64,000 bases of DNA from contig NZ_JAHEHX010000021.1 of NCBI RefSeq assembly GCF_024639685.1, positions 62,001 to 126,000 of the forward strand, written 5' to 3'. The notes under the pieces are model-generated. The model was not told the DNA's origin and ran no database searches. It was given only the letters and a program-made list of their open reading frames with translations. Source of the DNA: Polaribacter sp. GTDB lineage: Bacteria > Bacteroidota > Bacteroidia > Flavobacteriales > Flavobacteriaceae. Within the stretch, counting starts at the first letter, position 1; every line of letters begins with the position of its first letter. Positions 52,705 through 62,230 of the stretch are shown one piece after another. A program made the translations under genes and the position numbers.

Positions 52705-53403
52705 CTATAAAGTAAAAAGCCAAGTTTTAATTACACCTTTATTGTTATCTAAAATAGTTGATGCTAATTCTTGTTGTTTTTTACACTTAAATTTAAAAGG
52801 ACTTTCAGTAATGATTAAACCACTTTGACTTTTAATTCGAATGCCTTGACCAGAAATAATATCTTTATTTGGTATAAACTCTTGATTAGGCAAATGTTCT
52901 GTAAGTATAACATACTTATACTCTTTTAATTTATTTAAAACTGATTGAACCTCTTCATTAGAAACATGTTGTAGCACTTGCCTTAAAATTACTACATCAG
53001 CCTTAGGTAGATCATCTTTAGAAATATCTAAACATTGAAACTCTAAGTTGTTATGAGAATATTTTGCTTTATTATAATTGATAACATTTACTGCAATATC
53101 TATAGCTATAAATTTTTTAGAGAAAGCAAATAGTTGCCCACCAATATTAAAATCTCCACAACCTAAATCTAAAACTGTAATTGGCTCTTGAAAGCTTTTA
53201 AGAAAATTTATGACAACCTCCAAATAAGGTTCTACTATTATTGGATTATGTGATCCTGATCCAGAATAGAACTCATCCTTATTGCCTCCCCAAAGATTTT
53301 GGTCGTAAATCTGCTCCATTGCCTTTTTAGTTGGCCATGTTTTTTTTTTATTTCTATCGTATTCAGTTTTCAAATTAAAATTACTCTTTTTATTTTTATA
53401 CAA
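52705..53403 (-). CDS. Class I SAM-dependent methyltransferase
   Basis: The 232-residue protein has a basic N terminus and a SAM-binding core: ITVLDLGCGDFNIGGQLF (motif I), AIDIAVNVINYNK, and ADVVILRQVLQHVSNEEVQ (motif II/post-II). The substrate is unknown. It is transcribed in the same direction as rpmE2 but separated from it by a terminator. Confidence 0.85.
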   Translation of the reverse strand: MYKNKKSNFNLKTEYDRNKKKTWPTKKAMEQIYDQNLWGGNKDEFYSGSGSHNPIIVEPYLEVVINFLKSFQEPITVLDLGCGDFNIGGQLFAFSKKFIAIDIAVNVINYNKAKYSHNNLEFQCLDISKDDLPKADVVILRQVLQHVSNEEVQSVLNKLKEYKYVILTEHLPNQEFIPNKDIISGQGIRIKSQSGLIITESPFKFKCKKQQELASTILDNNKGVIKTWLFTL

Positions 53404-53417
53404 TAGTAAAAATAAAA

Positions 53418-53445
53418 AAACTCCAACAATTTAATGTTGGAGTTT
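53418..53445 (-). terminator. Terminator after rpmE2
   Basis: An 11-bp stem (53418-53428 with 53435-53445, AAACTCCAACA / TGTTGGAGTTT) is followed on the minus strand by a T run. It lies 25 bases after the rpmE2 stop. Confidence 0.85.
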
Positions 53446-53469
53446 CTATTTTTAAGAATCCTAAAAGAT

Positions 53470-53721
53470 TTACTTTTTGAATTTCTTGTATTTGTTTTTG
53501 AATTTATCAATACGACCTGCAGCATCAATAAGTTTAGATTTACCAGTGTAAAATGGGTGAGATGTTCTTGAAATCTCTAATTTTACTAAAGGATACTCTA
53601 CGCCATCAACTTCTAAAGTCTCTTTAGTGTCTACAGTAGAACGTGTTAAAAAAACATCTTCATTAGACATATCTTTAAAAGCTACCATTCTATAATTTTC
53701 TGGATGAATTCCTTTTTTCAT
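53470..53721 (-). CDS. rpmE2: 50S ribosomal protein L31, type B (zinc-free)
   Basis: This 83-residue protein matches type B L31: [20 protein letters not shown], then [33 protein letters not shown]. The CxxC zinc residues of type A L31 are absent. Type B forms replace zinc-bound L31 under zinc limitation where both exist; many Bacteroidota have only this one. Confidence 0.95.
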   Translation of the reverse strand: MKKGIHPENYRMVAFKDMSNEDVFLTRSTVDTKETLEVDGVEYPLVKLEISRTSHPFYTGKSKLIDAAGRIDKFKNKYKKFKK

Positions 53722-53950
53722 TTTATAATATTTTAATTCTTAAATGTTATGTTTGCAGAATAAAGTTGGTAAAGTTTTATCCATTAATATCAAAACAGAT
53801 TTACTATTTTGAGGATGCAAATTTAAGGATATTTTTCAATTAACAAATAAATAAATTACTTTTATTTAAAATTACATTCAAATTACACCTAAACCTTTGC
53901 AAATTAATAGCATGAAATTAATTTAAGCAAGAATTATAATCTATAAAAAA

Positions 53951-54985
53951 ATGAAAAAAATAGTCATTTTAGCCTCATTCATTGTCCTACTATTCACCAG
54001 TTGTGATGATACTTATAATTTTAAATTAAAAGTAGACAACAAAACAACTTTAGATAAAAAAATTACAATTACTTTAAGTGAAAAGAATAATAAAATAGTA
54101 GACAAAGTACAATATTATATAGATAGTAAAGAAATAGAATCGAATGGCAACTCTTTAACTATAAATACTTCAGATTTTGGCTTAGGAAAACACCAAGTGT
54201 CTGCATTAATTTTTTATCCTGGAAAATCAAAAAAAACAAATAACTCCTTCGAAGTTTTTGCTAATAAAAAACCTATTATTTACGATTACGAAATTGTAAA
54301 TACATTTCCTCATGATATAAACGCATATACACAGGGACTAGAATTTAAGAACGGATTTTTATATGAATCTACAGGTAGACATGGACAATCATCACTAAGA
54401 AAAGTTGACATTAAAACCGGTAAAGTACTGCAAAAAGTAAAGCTTGAAGACAAATATTTTGGTGAAGGAATAACAATTGTAAATGATAAAATTATTTGGT
54501 TAACCTGGCAGAGCAATAAAGGATTTGTTTATGATTTAAAAACGTTCAAATATGAAGGTGAGTTTAAATACCAGCAAAGTAAAGAAGGCTGGGGATTAAC
54601 ACAAAACGAAACAGAACTTATAAAGTCTGATGGAACTCACAAAATTTGGTTTTTAGATAAAAAAAGTCAAAAAGAGAAAAGAGCCATACAAACCTACACA
54701 CATGATAGAGCCTTAAGTCAATTAAATGAACTTGAATTTATTAATGGTAAACTATATGCAAATTATTATCAAAAACCAGTAATAGCAATAATAAATCCAA
54801 TTAATGGTGTTGTAGAAGGGCTAATTAATCTAAAAGGATTAGAAGCTGACATGAGAAAAACTCAAGAACTAGTAGAAAATGATGAAGTCTTAAATGGTAT
54901 TGCTTATGATCCTGAAAAAAATAGACTTTTTGTAACAGGAAAAAATTGGGGTAATTTATATGAAATCAAATTGACCAAAAAATAA
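53951..54985 (+). CDS. Glutaminyl-peptide cyclotransferase lipoprotein
   Basis: This enzyme turns N-terminal Gln of peptides into pyroglutamate. The 344-residue protein has lipobox LFTSC (Cys about residue 18), an N-terminal beta-rich domain (to about 110), and a five-bladed propeller of the bacterial/plant type: FPHDINAYTQGLEF, LYESTGRHGQSSLRKVD, GEGITIV, TWQSNKGFVYD, and a final LNGIAYDPEKNRLFVTGKNWGNLYEI. Pyroglutamate is commonly found on secreted Bacteroidota proteins, so it may process exported proteins. Confidence 0.9.
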   Translation: MKKIVILASFIVLLFTSCDDTYNFKLKVDNKTTLDKKITITLSEKNNKIVDKVQYYIDSKEIESNGNSLTINTSDFGLGKHQVSALIFYPGKSKKTNNSFEVFANKKPIIYDYEIVNTFPHDINAYTQGLEFKNGFLYESTGRHGQSSLRKVDIKTGKVLQKVKLEDKYFGEGITIVNDKIIWLTWQSNKGFVYDLKTFKYEGEFKYQQSKEGWGLTQNETELIKSDGTHKIWFLDKKSQKEKRAIQTYTHDRALSQLNELEFINGKLYANYYQKPVIAIINPINGVVEGLINLKGLEADMRKTQELVENDEVLNGIAYDPEKNRLFVTGKNWGNLYEIKLTKK

Positions 54986-55028
54986 TAAATCAATCATTTA
55001 AAAGTTCTATTTTTATAAAAACTGTTTT

Positions 55029-56534
55029 ATGCGTTATTTTATTTCGTTTCTAATTTGTCTTGCTTTAATTACAGTTAGTTCTTGCAGAAAAGATTTTTCT
55101 ACTATACCAAATTTTGGCAGTTTAGAATTTTCTAAAGACACTGTTTTCTTAGATACAGTATTCACTAATATTGGTTCTGCAACTTATAATCTAAAAGTTT
55201 ACAATAGAGAAAATAATGCTATTACAATACCAAGAATTGCACTAGAAAATGGAACCTCTTCTAACTACAGATTAAATGTAGATGGTATACCTGGTAAAGA
55301 ATTTAACAACATAGATATTCTTGCAGAAGATAGCATATTTGTTTTCGTCGAAACTACCATTGATGCTAGCTCTATAACAAATCCTTTATATACAGATCGT
55401 ATTTTGTTTGATACTGGAACAAATCAACAAGACGTAGATTTAGTAACCTTAGTACAAGATGCCAACTTTATTTTTCCAAGAAAAAATCCTATATCAATGA
55501 AAATTGATAGCCTTACTTTGGATGGCCAAGCAACCACTATTAAAGGTCGATTTTTAGAGGACTCAGAACTCACTATAACAAATACAAAACCTACTGTTAT
55601 TTATGGCTATGCAGCTGTTTCCGCAAATAAAACACTTACTATTAATGCAGGTTCACGAATCTACTTTCATGCTAATTCTGGCTTAATTATAGACAAAGAA
55701 GCAACTTTGCAAGTAAATGGTACAATAAGTGAAAAAGTTACTTTTCAAGGAGATCGTTTAGAAAATAGTTTTAGTAAAGTTCCTGGTCAATGGGGAACCA
55801 TTTGGATGCGTGCAGGAAGTAAAAACAACGAAATTAAACACGCTCAAATAAGAAATGGAATTATTGGCATTTTAATTGATAGTGTAGGCTCAGACAACTC
55901 ACCTACTCTAAAACTAGAAAACTCCGAAATTTACAACAACTCTAATTTTGGAATCTTAGCTAGAGAAACAAATATTGAAGCACACAATGTAGTTGTAGGC
56001 TCTGCAGGTCAAGCATCATTAGCTGCCACAGTTGGCGGTACTTATAATTTTACACATGCCACATTTGCTAATTTTTGGAATAATGGAATTAGACAGCTAC
56101 CTGCTGTCTTAATCAATAATTTTTTCGTATTCCTGGACGATAATGGAAACGAAATTACAGTTGCTAAAGATTTAAATGCTGCAAATTTTACAAATTGTAT
56201 TTTTGAAGGCAATACAAATATAGAATTCTTAATCGACAAAGTAGATGGCAGTCTATTTAATTATAATATTAAAAACTGTTTAATTTCTTTTAATGACATT
56301 AATAATTCTTTTACTGGGAATTTAGAGATGAACTTTTTAAATACAAATTACCAAAATAATATTATTAATGGGTTTTCAGATTTTAGAAACTCCCGAAATG
56401 AGGACTTTATCATTGGAGAAGAATCTGCAGCTATTCAAAAAGCAATTATAACACCATTTGCATTAGACATCTTAGGTGTAAATAGAGAAAACACTCCTGC
56501 AATTGGGGCTTATCAAAATATTATTTTTGATTAA
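55029..56534 (+). CDS. Beta-helix-like lipoprotein
   Basis: This 501-residue protein has lipobox TVSSC (Cys about residue 19). The N-terminal part (about 30-150) is an Ig-like beta domain. From about 190 a parallel beta-helix pattern follows (KTLTINAGSRIYFHANSGLIIDKEATLQVNGT, GTIWMRAGSKNNEIKHAQIRNG). The C-terminal EDFIIGEESAAIQKAI...GVNRENTPAIGAYQ is typical of Bacteroidota proteins with chitinase/lyase-like helices. No catalytic motif is seen. It follows the glutaminyl cyclase gene by 43 bases. Confidence 0.75.
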   Translation: MRYFISFLICLALITVSSCRKDFSTIPNFGSLEFSKDTVFLDTVFTNIGSATYNLKVYNRENNAITIPRIALENGTSSNYRLNVDGIPGKEFNNIDILAEDSIFVFVETTIDASSITNPLYTDRILFDTGTNQQDVDLVTLVQDANFIFPRKNPISMKIDSLTLDGQATTIKGRFLEDSELTITNTKPTVIYGYAAVSANKTLTINAGSRIYFHANSGLIIDKEATLQVNGTISEKVTFQGDRLENSFSKVPGQWGTIWMRAGSKNNEIKHAQIRNGIIGILIDSVGSDNSPTLKLENSEIYNNSNFGILARETNIEAHNVVVGSAGQASLAATVGGTYNFTHATFANFWNNGIRQLPAVLINNFFVFLDDNGNEITVAKDLNAANFTNCIFEGNTNIEFLIDKVDGSLFNYNIKNCLISFNDINNSFTGNLEMNFLNTNYQNNIINGFSDFRNSRNEDFIIGEESAAIQKAIITPFALDILGVNRENTPAIGAYQNIIFD

Positions 56535-56546
56535 AAATGATTCAAT

Positions 56547-57821
56547 TTATTTTTTATAAATAACTCCATTTTTCATTACAAAAACAACATGTTCCATTGT
56601 AGATATGTTTTCTAATGGGTTATCATTAACTGCAATAATATCTGCAAAAAACCCTTCTGCAATCTGACCAATTTCATCAGACATGTTTAAAATCATAGCA
56701 TTTGTAATAGTAGCTGCTTGAATAGTTTCCATTGCTGGCATACCACCTTCTACCATAAAACCAAATTCTTTACCATTTACACCATGTTTAAAAACACCTG
56801 CGTCTGTACCAAAAGCAATACCTACACCTTTTTTATAAGCTCTACCAAATGTACCTTGTATTTTAGGGCCAACAGCTAAAGCCTTAGGCACAACAATATC
56901 TGGATAGAAACCATCTATTTTTGCTTTTTCAGCAACCTCTTTACCTGCTGTAATGGTTGGCACTAAATAAGCATCGTGTTTTATCATTAAATTCATAGTT
57001 TCTTCGCTCATGTATGTTCCATGCTCGATAGTTTTAACTCCACCAATAATAGCTCTTTGCATACCTTCATCTCCATGAGCATGAGCTGCAACATGCATGC
57101 CATAATCTTTAGCCATTTCACAAATAGCTTTAATTTCATCGATTGTAAATTGAGGATTATCTCCTGATTTAGCAACACTTAACACACCTCCAGTAGCTGT
57201 AATTTTAATACAATCAGCACCATTTTTATAACGTTGTCTAACTGCTTTTTTACCATCTTCTACTGAGTTTACAACCCCCTCTTTAGGTCCTGGATTTCTA
57301 ATTAAAACTCTACTACTACCATTTGTTGGATCTGCATGACCACCTGTTGTAGCCAATGCTTTTCCAGCTGTAAAAACTCTTGGCCCAGGTATTTTACCTG
57401 CATTAATTGCATTTCTTAGCGAAATATTTACGCCTGAACCTCCCAAATCTCTAACTGTTGTAAAACCATTTTTTAAAGTGGTTTCAGCAAATTTCACAGA
57501 ATTGTAAGCAACATCTGCTTCATCTAAAATATATTTATTAATCCTAGTTTTATCATCATACTCCATTTCTAAATGCACATGCATATCTATTAAACCTGGC
57601 ATAACAACCTTATCTCTTAGATCTATTAAATTGGCACTTTTAGGCAAGATATACCCATCTTTTACTGCTGTAATTTTATTGTCTTTTACTATAATAGTTT
57701 TTTCTTTATATATTTTTCCTGACTTGGTATCCAACAATTTACCACATAAAATATAGCTAGTTTGTGCTGAAATAATTTGTGCAATTAAAATCGTAAAAAC
57801 GATTAAAAATAATTTCTTCAT
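56547..57821 (-). CDS. Secreted amidohydrolase (imidazolonepropionase-like)
   Basis: This 424-residue metal hydrolase has a signal peptide (about residues 1-19, ending IISAQ). The metal ligands appear as MHVHLE (HxH), HAHGDEGMQRAI, IEHGTYM and FGTDAGVFKHG, in the order of the amidohydrolase superfamily. ATGGHADPTNGSSR is typical of prolidase-like or Xaa-Pro/Xaa-Arg dipeptidase relatives. Probable substrate is a dipeptide or a cyclic amide; unknown. Confidence 0.87.
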   Translation of the reverse strand: MKKLFLIVFTILIAQIISAQTSYILCGKLLDTKSGKIYKEKTIIVKDNKITAVKDGYILPKSANLIDLRDKVVMPGLIDMHVHLEMEYDDKTRINKYILDEADVAYNSVKFAETTLKNGFTTVRDLGGSGVNISLRNAINAGKIPGPRVFTAGKALATTGGHADPTNGSSRVLIRNPGPKEGVVNSVEDGKKAVRQRYKNGADCIKITATGGVLSVAKSGDNPQFTIDEIKAICEMAKDYGMHVAAHAHGDEGMQRAIIGGVKTIEHGTYMSEETMNLMIKHDAYLVPTITAGKEVAEKAKIDGFYPDIVVPKALAVGPKIQGTFGRAYKKGVGIAFGTDAGVFKHGVNGKEFGFMVEGGMPAMETIQAATITNAMILNMSDEIGQIAEGFFADIIAVNDNPLENISTMEHVVFVMKNGVIYKK

Positions 57822-57892
57822 TTATCTTAATTTAATTCTTAAATGTATGAAAAAATAAGTAATTTGCTGTTAATTATAAATAGGAAACAATA

Positions 57893-58573
57893 ATGAAGAA
57901 TGTTGTAATAACAGGTACAAGTAGAGGTATTGGTTTTGAGCTGGCTCAACAATTTGCCAATAATGATTGTAAGGTACTTGCGTTATCTAGAAATGAGAAA
58001 CCTTTAAAAGATTTAAATCATAAAAACATTACGACTCTTTCTGTTGATTTAGGAGTTGAATCAAATATTCAAAAAGTTACTTCATTTGTAAATGAGAACT
58101 GGAAAAATGTAGATATTTTAATTAACAATGCAGGTAAATTGATTAATAAACCATTTACAGAACTTTCTACTAATGATTTTCTAGAAGTATACAAAGTTAA
58201 TGTTTTTGGGGTAGCTGAATTAACCAAAGCTATGGTTCCATTTTTGAAACAAAATAGCCACGTAGTTACTATAAGTTCTATGGGTGGTATACAAGGTAGC
58301 ATGAAATTTCCTGGCTTAGCTGCTTATAGTTCTGCAAAAGGTGCAGTTATTACCTTATCTGAGTTATTAGCAGAGGAGTATAAAGAAGCTGGAATTTCAT
58401 TTAATGTTTTAGCACTTGGAGCTGTGCAAACAGAGATGTTAGAAGAGGCTTTCCCTGATTATAAAGCACCATTATCTGCAAATGAAATGGCAGATTATAT
58501 TTACAATTTTTCATTAACAGGTAATAAATTTTATAATGGTAAGATTCTAGAAGTATCTAGTTCTACTCCATAA
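57893..58573 (+). CDS. SDR family oxidoreductase
   Basis: This 226-residue short-chain dehydrogenase has the cofactor motif TGTSRGIGFELA (TGxxxGxG), ILINNAGKL, catalytic Ser in VVTISSMGGIQGS, and Tyr-x-x-x-Lys as YSSAKG. Substrate unknown. The SprT-like gene starts 4 bases after its stop, so they are probably co-transcribed. Confidence 0.92.
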   Translation: MKNVVITGTSRGIGFELAQQFANNDCKVLALSRNEKPLKDLNHKNITTLSVDLGVESNIQKVTSFVNENWKNVDILINNAGKLINKPFTELSTNDFLEVYKVNVFGVAELTKAMVPFLKQNSHVVTISSMGGIQGSMKFPGLAAYSSAKGAVITLSELLAEEYKEAGISFNVLALGAVQTEMLEEAFPDYKAPLSANEMADYIYNFSLTGNKFYNGKILEVSSSTP

Positions 58574-58577
58574 ATTA

Positions 58578-59174
58578 ATGACTTTGAATTCTATTTTATC
58601 TAAATACATACCAGAAAATGCTATTATGATGGTTCAATATTTAATTGAACAAAATAATTTTAGCTTAAAAATTGTAAATCAGAGAGAAACCAAACATGGA
58701 GATTTTAGAAAAATGCCTGATGGAACTTTTCAAATTACAGTTAACAACAATCTTAATCAATATCAGTTTTTATTAACGCTTGTGCATGAGATTGCACATC
58801 ACATCACACACCAAAAATTTGGTAGAGTTCAACCTCATGGAAAAGAATGGAAAAAAGTTTTTCAGCACTTAATGCTGCCGTTTTTAAAACCAGATATTTT
58901 TAAATATGAAATGCTACCTCATTTAGCTAACTATTTAAAAAAACCAAAGGCAAGCACAGATTCTGATGCAAAATTATCTTTAGCTTTAAGAGAATTTAAA
59001 CCTAGCTTAGGCAAACATTTTGTATTTGATTTACCTTTTGGACAAGCTTTTCTATTTAAAAATAATATTTATAATAGAGGCAATAAAAGACGAACTCGTT
59101 TTGAGTGCTTAAATACTACTAACCAAAAAGTTTATCTCTTTAATCAGAACGTTGAAGTAGAAATTATTAAATAA
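58578..59174 (+). CDS. SprT-like zinc metallopeptidase-domain protein
   Basis: This 198-residue protein has the SprT-type HExxH motif as LVHEIAHHITHQKFG (about residue 72), followed by PHGKEWKKVFQ. It ends with a beta-strand module (GNKRRTRFECLNTTNQKVYLFNQNVEVE). The family is related to SPRTN proteases acting on DNA-bound proteins, but bacterial roles are unclear. Confidence 0.84.
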   Translation: MTLNSILSKYIPENAIMMVQYLIEQNNFSLKIVNQRETKHGDFRKMPDGTFQITVNNNLNQYQFLLTLVHEIAHHITHQKFGRVQPHGKEWKKVFQHLMLPFLKPDIFKYEMLPHLANYLKKPKASTDSDAKLSLALREFKPSLGKHFVFDLPFGQAFLFKNNIYNRGNKRRTRFECLNTTNQKVYLFNQNVEVEIIK

Positions 59175-59179
59175 AGTTA

Positions 59180-60658
59180 TTACTTGCGTTTTATAAAGAG
59201 GGTATCTAACTTCATTTCTTGCTGTAACCACGCTCTTAGTTCCAACTCTTTTTTAATTAATGTAGAATCTTTTATGGTTTTATTCCACTTTATAATAGCA
59301 AGAGGTATTGTATCTATTTTTATAAAATCTTTAGACGACAATACTCTAGAAAAATCGATAGCCTCAATTTCGTTATATCTAATTTTTGCATCTTTTACAA
59401 TTCTACTAAATGCTATAGCCTTTTGATTTTTACTTAATGCATTTTGCTCTATGCTAGCATTTAATGAAGAAATTGTTTGTTGTAATTCTGTAATTTGTTT
59501 TTGTAAGCCCGCAATTATATTTTTACTTTCTTGTAGTTCTTCTTTTTTCTCTTTGTAGGCTGTAGTTATTAATTCAAAACTTTTTGTATCACTCCCTTTG
59601 ATTTCAAGGTTGAATTCTTTTAAACTATTATAAGCAATATTGTTTGTTAATTCGTTCTGCAAATCATTATAAGTAGCATCAGAAACCTCATTAAAAAAAT
59701 TCAATTTTATTTTTTTATCTTCTAATTTAGAAATATCAAAATCAATTAAAGTAAGTGCGTTATTACTTTTTACCTCATTTTTAATAAAAATCTCAATTTG
59801 ATTATTTATTTTATTTTCCTTGAAAACATTAATAAAGGTAAATATAGCAGGTATCATAACTGCAATACCAACAACCGTAGCAATAGTAGAATATCTTTTT
59901 CTCTTAGCAGCATTGGCGTACTTATGCATAGGAAAACGTAGCAACTTCATTACTAAAAAAGTAGCTAAGGCAATAAAAATCGTATTGATTGTAAATAAAT
60001 ACAGTGCTCCTAAAAAATAAATGAAATTTCCTTTTGCCAACCCATAACCTGCAGTACATAAAGGAGGCATTAAAGCTGTTGCTATAGCTACTCCAAAAAT
60101 CACTGAAGCAATAGTTCCTTTCTTGGTCCTAGCAACCATAAATGCTAGTCCTCCAAAAAATGCAATTAAAACATCTCTAATATCTGGACTAACTCTACCC
60201 AATAACTCAGAATTATCTTCACTTAACGGAAAAAAATAAAAAAACAAAAAAGAAGCAAATAAACTTAAACCAATCATAATACCTAGATTGATTAAAGATT
60301 TTTTGAAAGTCTCTATATCATTCAGGGCAAAAGACATTCCAATACCTAAAATTGGACCCATTAAAGGAGATATTAACATGGCTCCAATAACAACTGCTGT
60401 AGAGTCAGCGTTTAAGCCTATAGACGCCACAAAAACTGCAAAAATTAAAATCCAAGCAGTTGCTCCTTTAAAAGGAATATCTGCTTTTATAGCTTCTAAT
60501 GTTGCCTCATGATCTGTGTCTTCTCTAAAATCAAAAAGTTCAATTAAAAATAGTTTTATACTGTGAAGTAAACCTTTTGCGTCTTCTTTAACAGTATTAG
60601 TGATTACCTCTTCTTTAGATAAAGATCCGTCTACGGTTTTCTTAATTTCTTTTTCCAT
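59180..60658 (-). CDS. DUF389 family membrane protein with coiled-coil C terminus
   Basis: The 492-residue protein has the DUF389 membrane core (about 55-275): STAVVIGAMLISPLMGPILGIGMSF, DIRDVLIAFFGGLAFMVAR and ATALMPPLCTAGYGLAKG. A soluble C-terminal region contains a predicted coiled coil (KKEELQESKNIIAGLQKQITELQQTISSLNASIEQN, about 375-410). The function of DUF389 is unknown. Confidence 0.86.
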   Translation of the reverse strand: MEKEIKKTVDGSLSKEEVITNTVKEDAKGLLHSIKLFLIELFDFREDTDHEATLEAIKADIPFKGATAWILIFAVFVASIGLNADSTAVVIGAMLISPLMGPILGIGMSFALNDIETFKKSLINLGIMIGLSLFASFLFFYFFPLSEDNSELLGRVSPDIRDVLIAFFGGLAFMVARTKKGTIASVIFGVAIATALMPPLCTAGYGLAKGNFIYFLGALYLFTINTIFIALATFLVMKLLRFPMHKYANAAKRKRYSTIATVVGIAVMIPAIFTFINVFKENKINNQIEIFIKNEVKSNNALTLIDFDISKLEDKKIKLNFFNEVSDATYNDLQNELTNNIAYNSLKEFNLEIKGSDTKSFELITTAYKEKKEELQESKNIIAGLQKQITELQQTISSLNASIEQNALSKNQKAIAFSRIVKDAKIRYNEIEAIDFSRVLSSKDFIKIDTIPLAIIKWNKTIKDSTLIKKELELRAWLQQEMKLDTLFIKRK

Positions 60659-60713
60659 TAATTTATTATAAATACTTTGTTAAGATACAAATAAGCATCT
60701 TAACAAGATGCTG

Positions 60714-61250
60714 TTATTCAAGATGAATTTTATCAATTTCCAGCTGAAAAGATTCTGCTTTTTTATTCCCAAATAAAAAAGAAATCTGTGCTAATGTATT
60801 TGAAGAAAAGTTTTCAATATTTACCCTATTACCCCTAAACACTGGGTATAAGTCTTTTAATTCTATTTGTATAAATTCCCAATCCCCAGTTGTTTTTATT
60901 TGCTTTACAAAAGAGTAATACTTACTTTTATCATCTTTTATTCTAAACTGATATGTTTTTCCATCTCCTTTAACATGCATAACTATTTTAGTATATGGAG
61001 TAATATCCAATTCTCCTAAATTATATCGTACAGAAGAAAATCCTCCATTATTTTTTAAGGAAATCGATCCATAAAAAAAACCATTTCCGTTTTTATTAAT
61101 CTTAAAGTTCCCATTAGACTTTCCTCCCATAACAACGTCATCAACGATTTGCCATGACTTTAAATTAGAATTATGAGAAAAATCTACTAAAACAAAAGAC
61201 GAACTTAGCATGAAAATGAGATTTAAAATATAAATAGATATTGATTTCAT
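60714..61250 (-). CDS. CIA30 family secreted protein
   Basis: This 178-residue protein has a signal peptide (about residues 1-22) and a CIA30-type galactose-binding-like fold: WQIVDDVVMGGKSNGNF, FYGSISLKNNGGFSSVRY, KIVMHVKGDGKTYQFRIKD, and QISFLFGNKKAESFQLEIDKI. In mitochondria the family helps complex I assembly, but bacterial secreted members have no known role. Confidence 0.86.
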   Translation of the reverse strand: MKSISIYILNLIFMLSSSFVLVDFSHNSNLKSWQIVDDVVMGGKSNGNFKINKNGNGFFYGSISLKNNGGFSSVRYNLGELDITPYTKIVMHVKGDGKTYQFRIKDDKSKYYSFVKQIKTTGDWEFIQIELKDLYPVFRGNRVNIENFSSNTLAQISFLFGNKKAESFQLEIDKIHLE

Positions 61251-61327
61251 ATTCTAAAAATAATGTAATTTTAGCAAAATAAGATATATAAACTAAAAAA
61301 ACTCCGTAAATAAATACAGAGTTTTTG

Positions 61328-61400
61328 TGACCGGGCTGGGGCTCGAACCCAGGACCCTCTCCTTAAAAGGGAGATGCTCTACCAACTGAGCTACCAGGTC
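61328..61400 (-). tRNA. tRNA-Lys (anticodon UUU)
   Basis: The 73-nt gene folds into a cloverleaf: D arm GCTCAGTTGGTAGAGC, anticodon stem TCTCC/GGAGA with loop CTTTTAA (anticodon at 61365-61367), a 5-nt variable loop, and T arm CTGGG-TTCGAGC-CCCAG. The discriminator is A and CCA is not encoded. The acceptor stem GACCTGG/CCCGGTC pairs except for position 5-68 (U-C). The mismatch is unusual but the rest is complete, so I call it functional with moderate caution. Confidence 0.9.
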
Positions 61401-61459
61401 ATTTCTTTTCGTTTAAGCGGGTGCAAATATATAAGTTATTTTATAAAAAACAAATGATA

Positions 61460-62230
61460 TTATAAATTTGTTTCATTTAAATAAGCTTGCCTTACTTTCT
61501 TAAATAGATTAGAGGAATAAACAAAGTTTACAACAGCTTCATTATCAGTTTTAAACATTTCCTCACTACTCCCTTCCCATTCTTTTATTCCGTCTTTTAA
61601 AAAAATAATTTTTTCCCCAATTTCCATTACAGAATTCATATCATGTGTGTTTATAACTGTAGTAATTTGATATTCTTCGGTAATTTCTTGAATTAGATTA
61701 TCAATTACTATTGCGGTTTGTGGATCCAAACCAGAATTTGGCTCGTCACAAAACAAGTATTTTGGTTTCATAACAATAGCTCTTGCAATTGCGACTCTTT
61801 TTTGCATCCCTCCAGATAGCTCTGCAGGAAATCTATGATTGGATTGTTTTAAATTTACACGATCTAAAACAAAATTTACACGGTCTAACATTTCTGATTG
61901 TGTCTGATTGGTAAACATCTTTAAAGGAAACATTACATTCTCTTCAACAGTCTGAGAATCAAACAATGCGCTTCCTTGAAAAACCATACCAATCTCTTGC
62001 CTCCACTGTCTTTTTTCTTCTATACTAAAATTTGTGTTTAGCCTTCCATCAAAAGCTATACTTCCAGATTCAGGATGATGTAGACCAATAAGAGACTTTA
62101 AAAATACTGTTTTACCAGCACCACTCTGCCCAATAATTAAATTTGTTTTTCCAGGATGAAAAGTGGTAGAAATTCCTTTTAAAACCTCTACATTACCAAA
62201 TCCTTTTCTTAAATCTTTTACCTCTATCAT
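61460..62230 (-). CDS. mlaF: MlaF-like ABC transporter ATPase (lipid transport)
   Basis: This 256-residue ATPase has Walker A GQSGAGKT (about 34-41), signature LSGGMQKRVAIARA, Walker B YLFCDEPNSGLDP and a His switch in INTHDM. The pattern matches MlaF of the Mla phospholipid pathway. It abuts the MlaE-type permease gene (1-base spacing), giving a transporter core. A MlaD-like MCE protein is not in the window. Confidence 0.92.
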   Translation of the reverse strand: MIEVKDLRKGFGNVEVLKGISTTFHPGKTNLIIGQSGAGKTVFLKSLIGLHHPESGSIAFDGRLNTNFSIEEKRQWRQEIGMVFQGSALFDSQTVEENVMFPLKMFTNQTQSEMLDRVNFVLDRVNLKQSNHRFPAELSGGMQKRVAIARAIVMKPKYLFCDEPNSGLDPQTAIVIDNLIQEITEEYQITTVINTHDMNSVMEIGEKIIFLKDGIKEWEGSSEEMFKTDNEAVVNFVYSSNLFKKVRQAYLNETNL

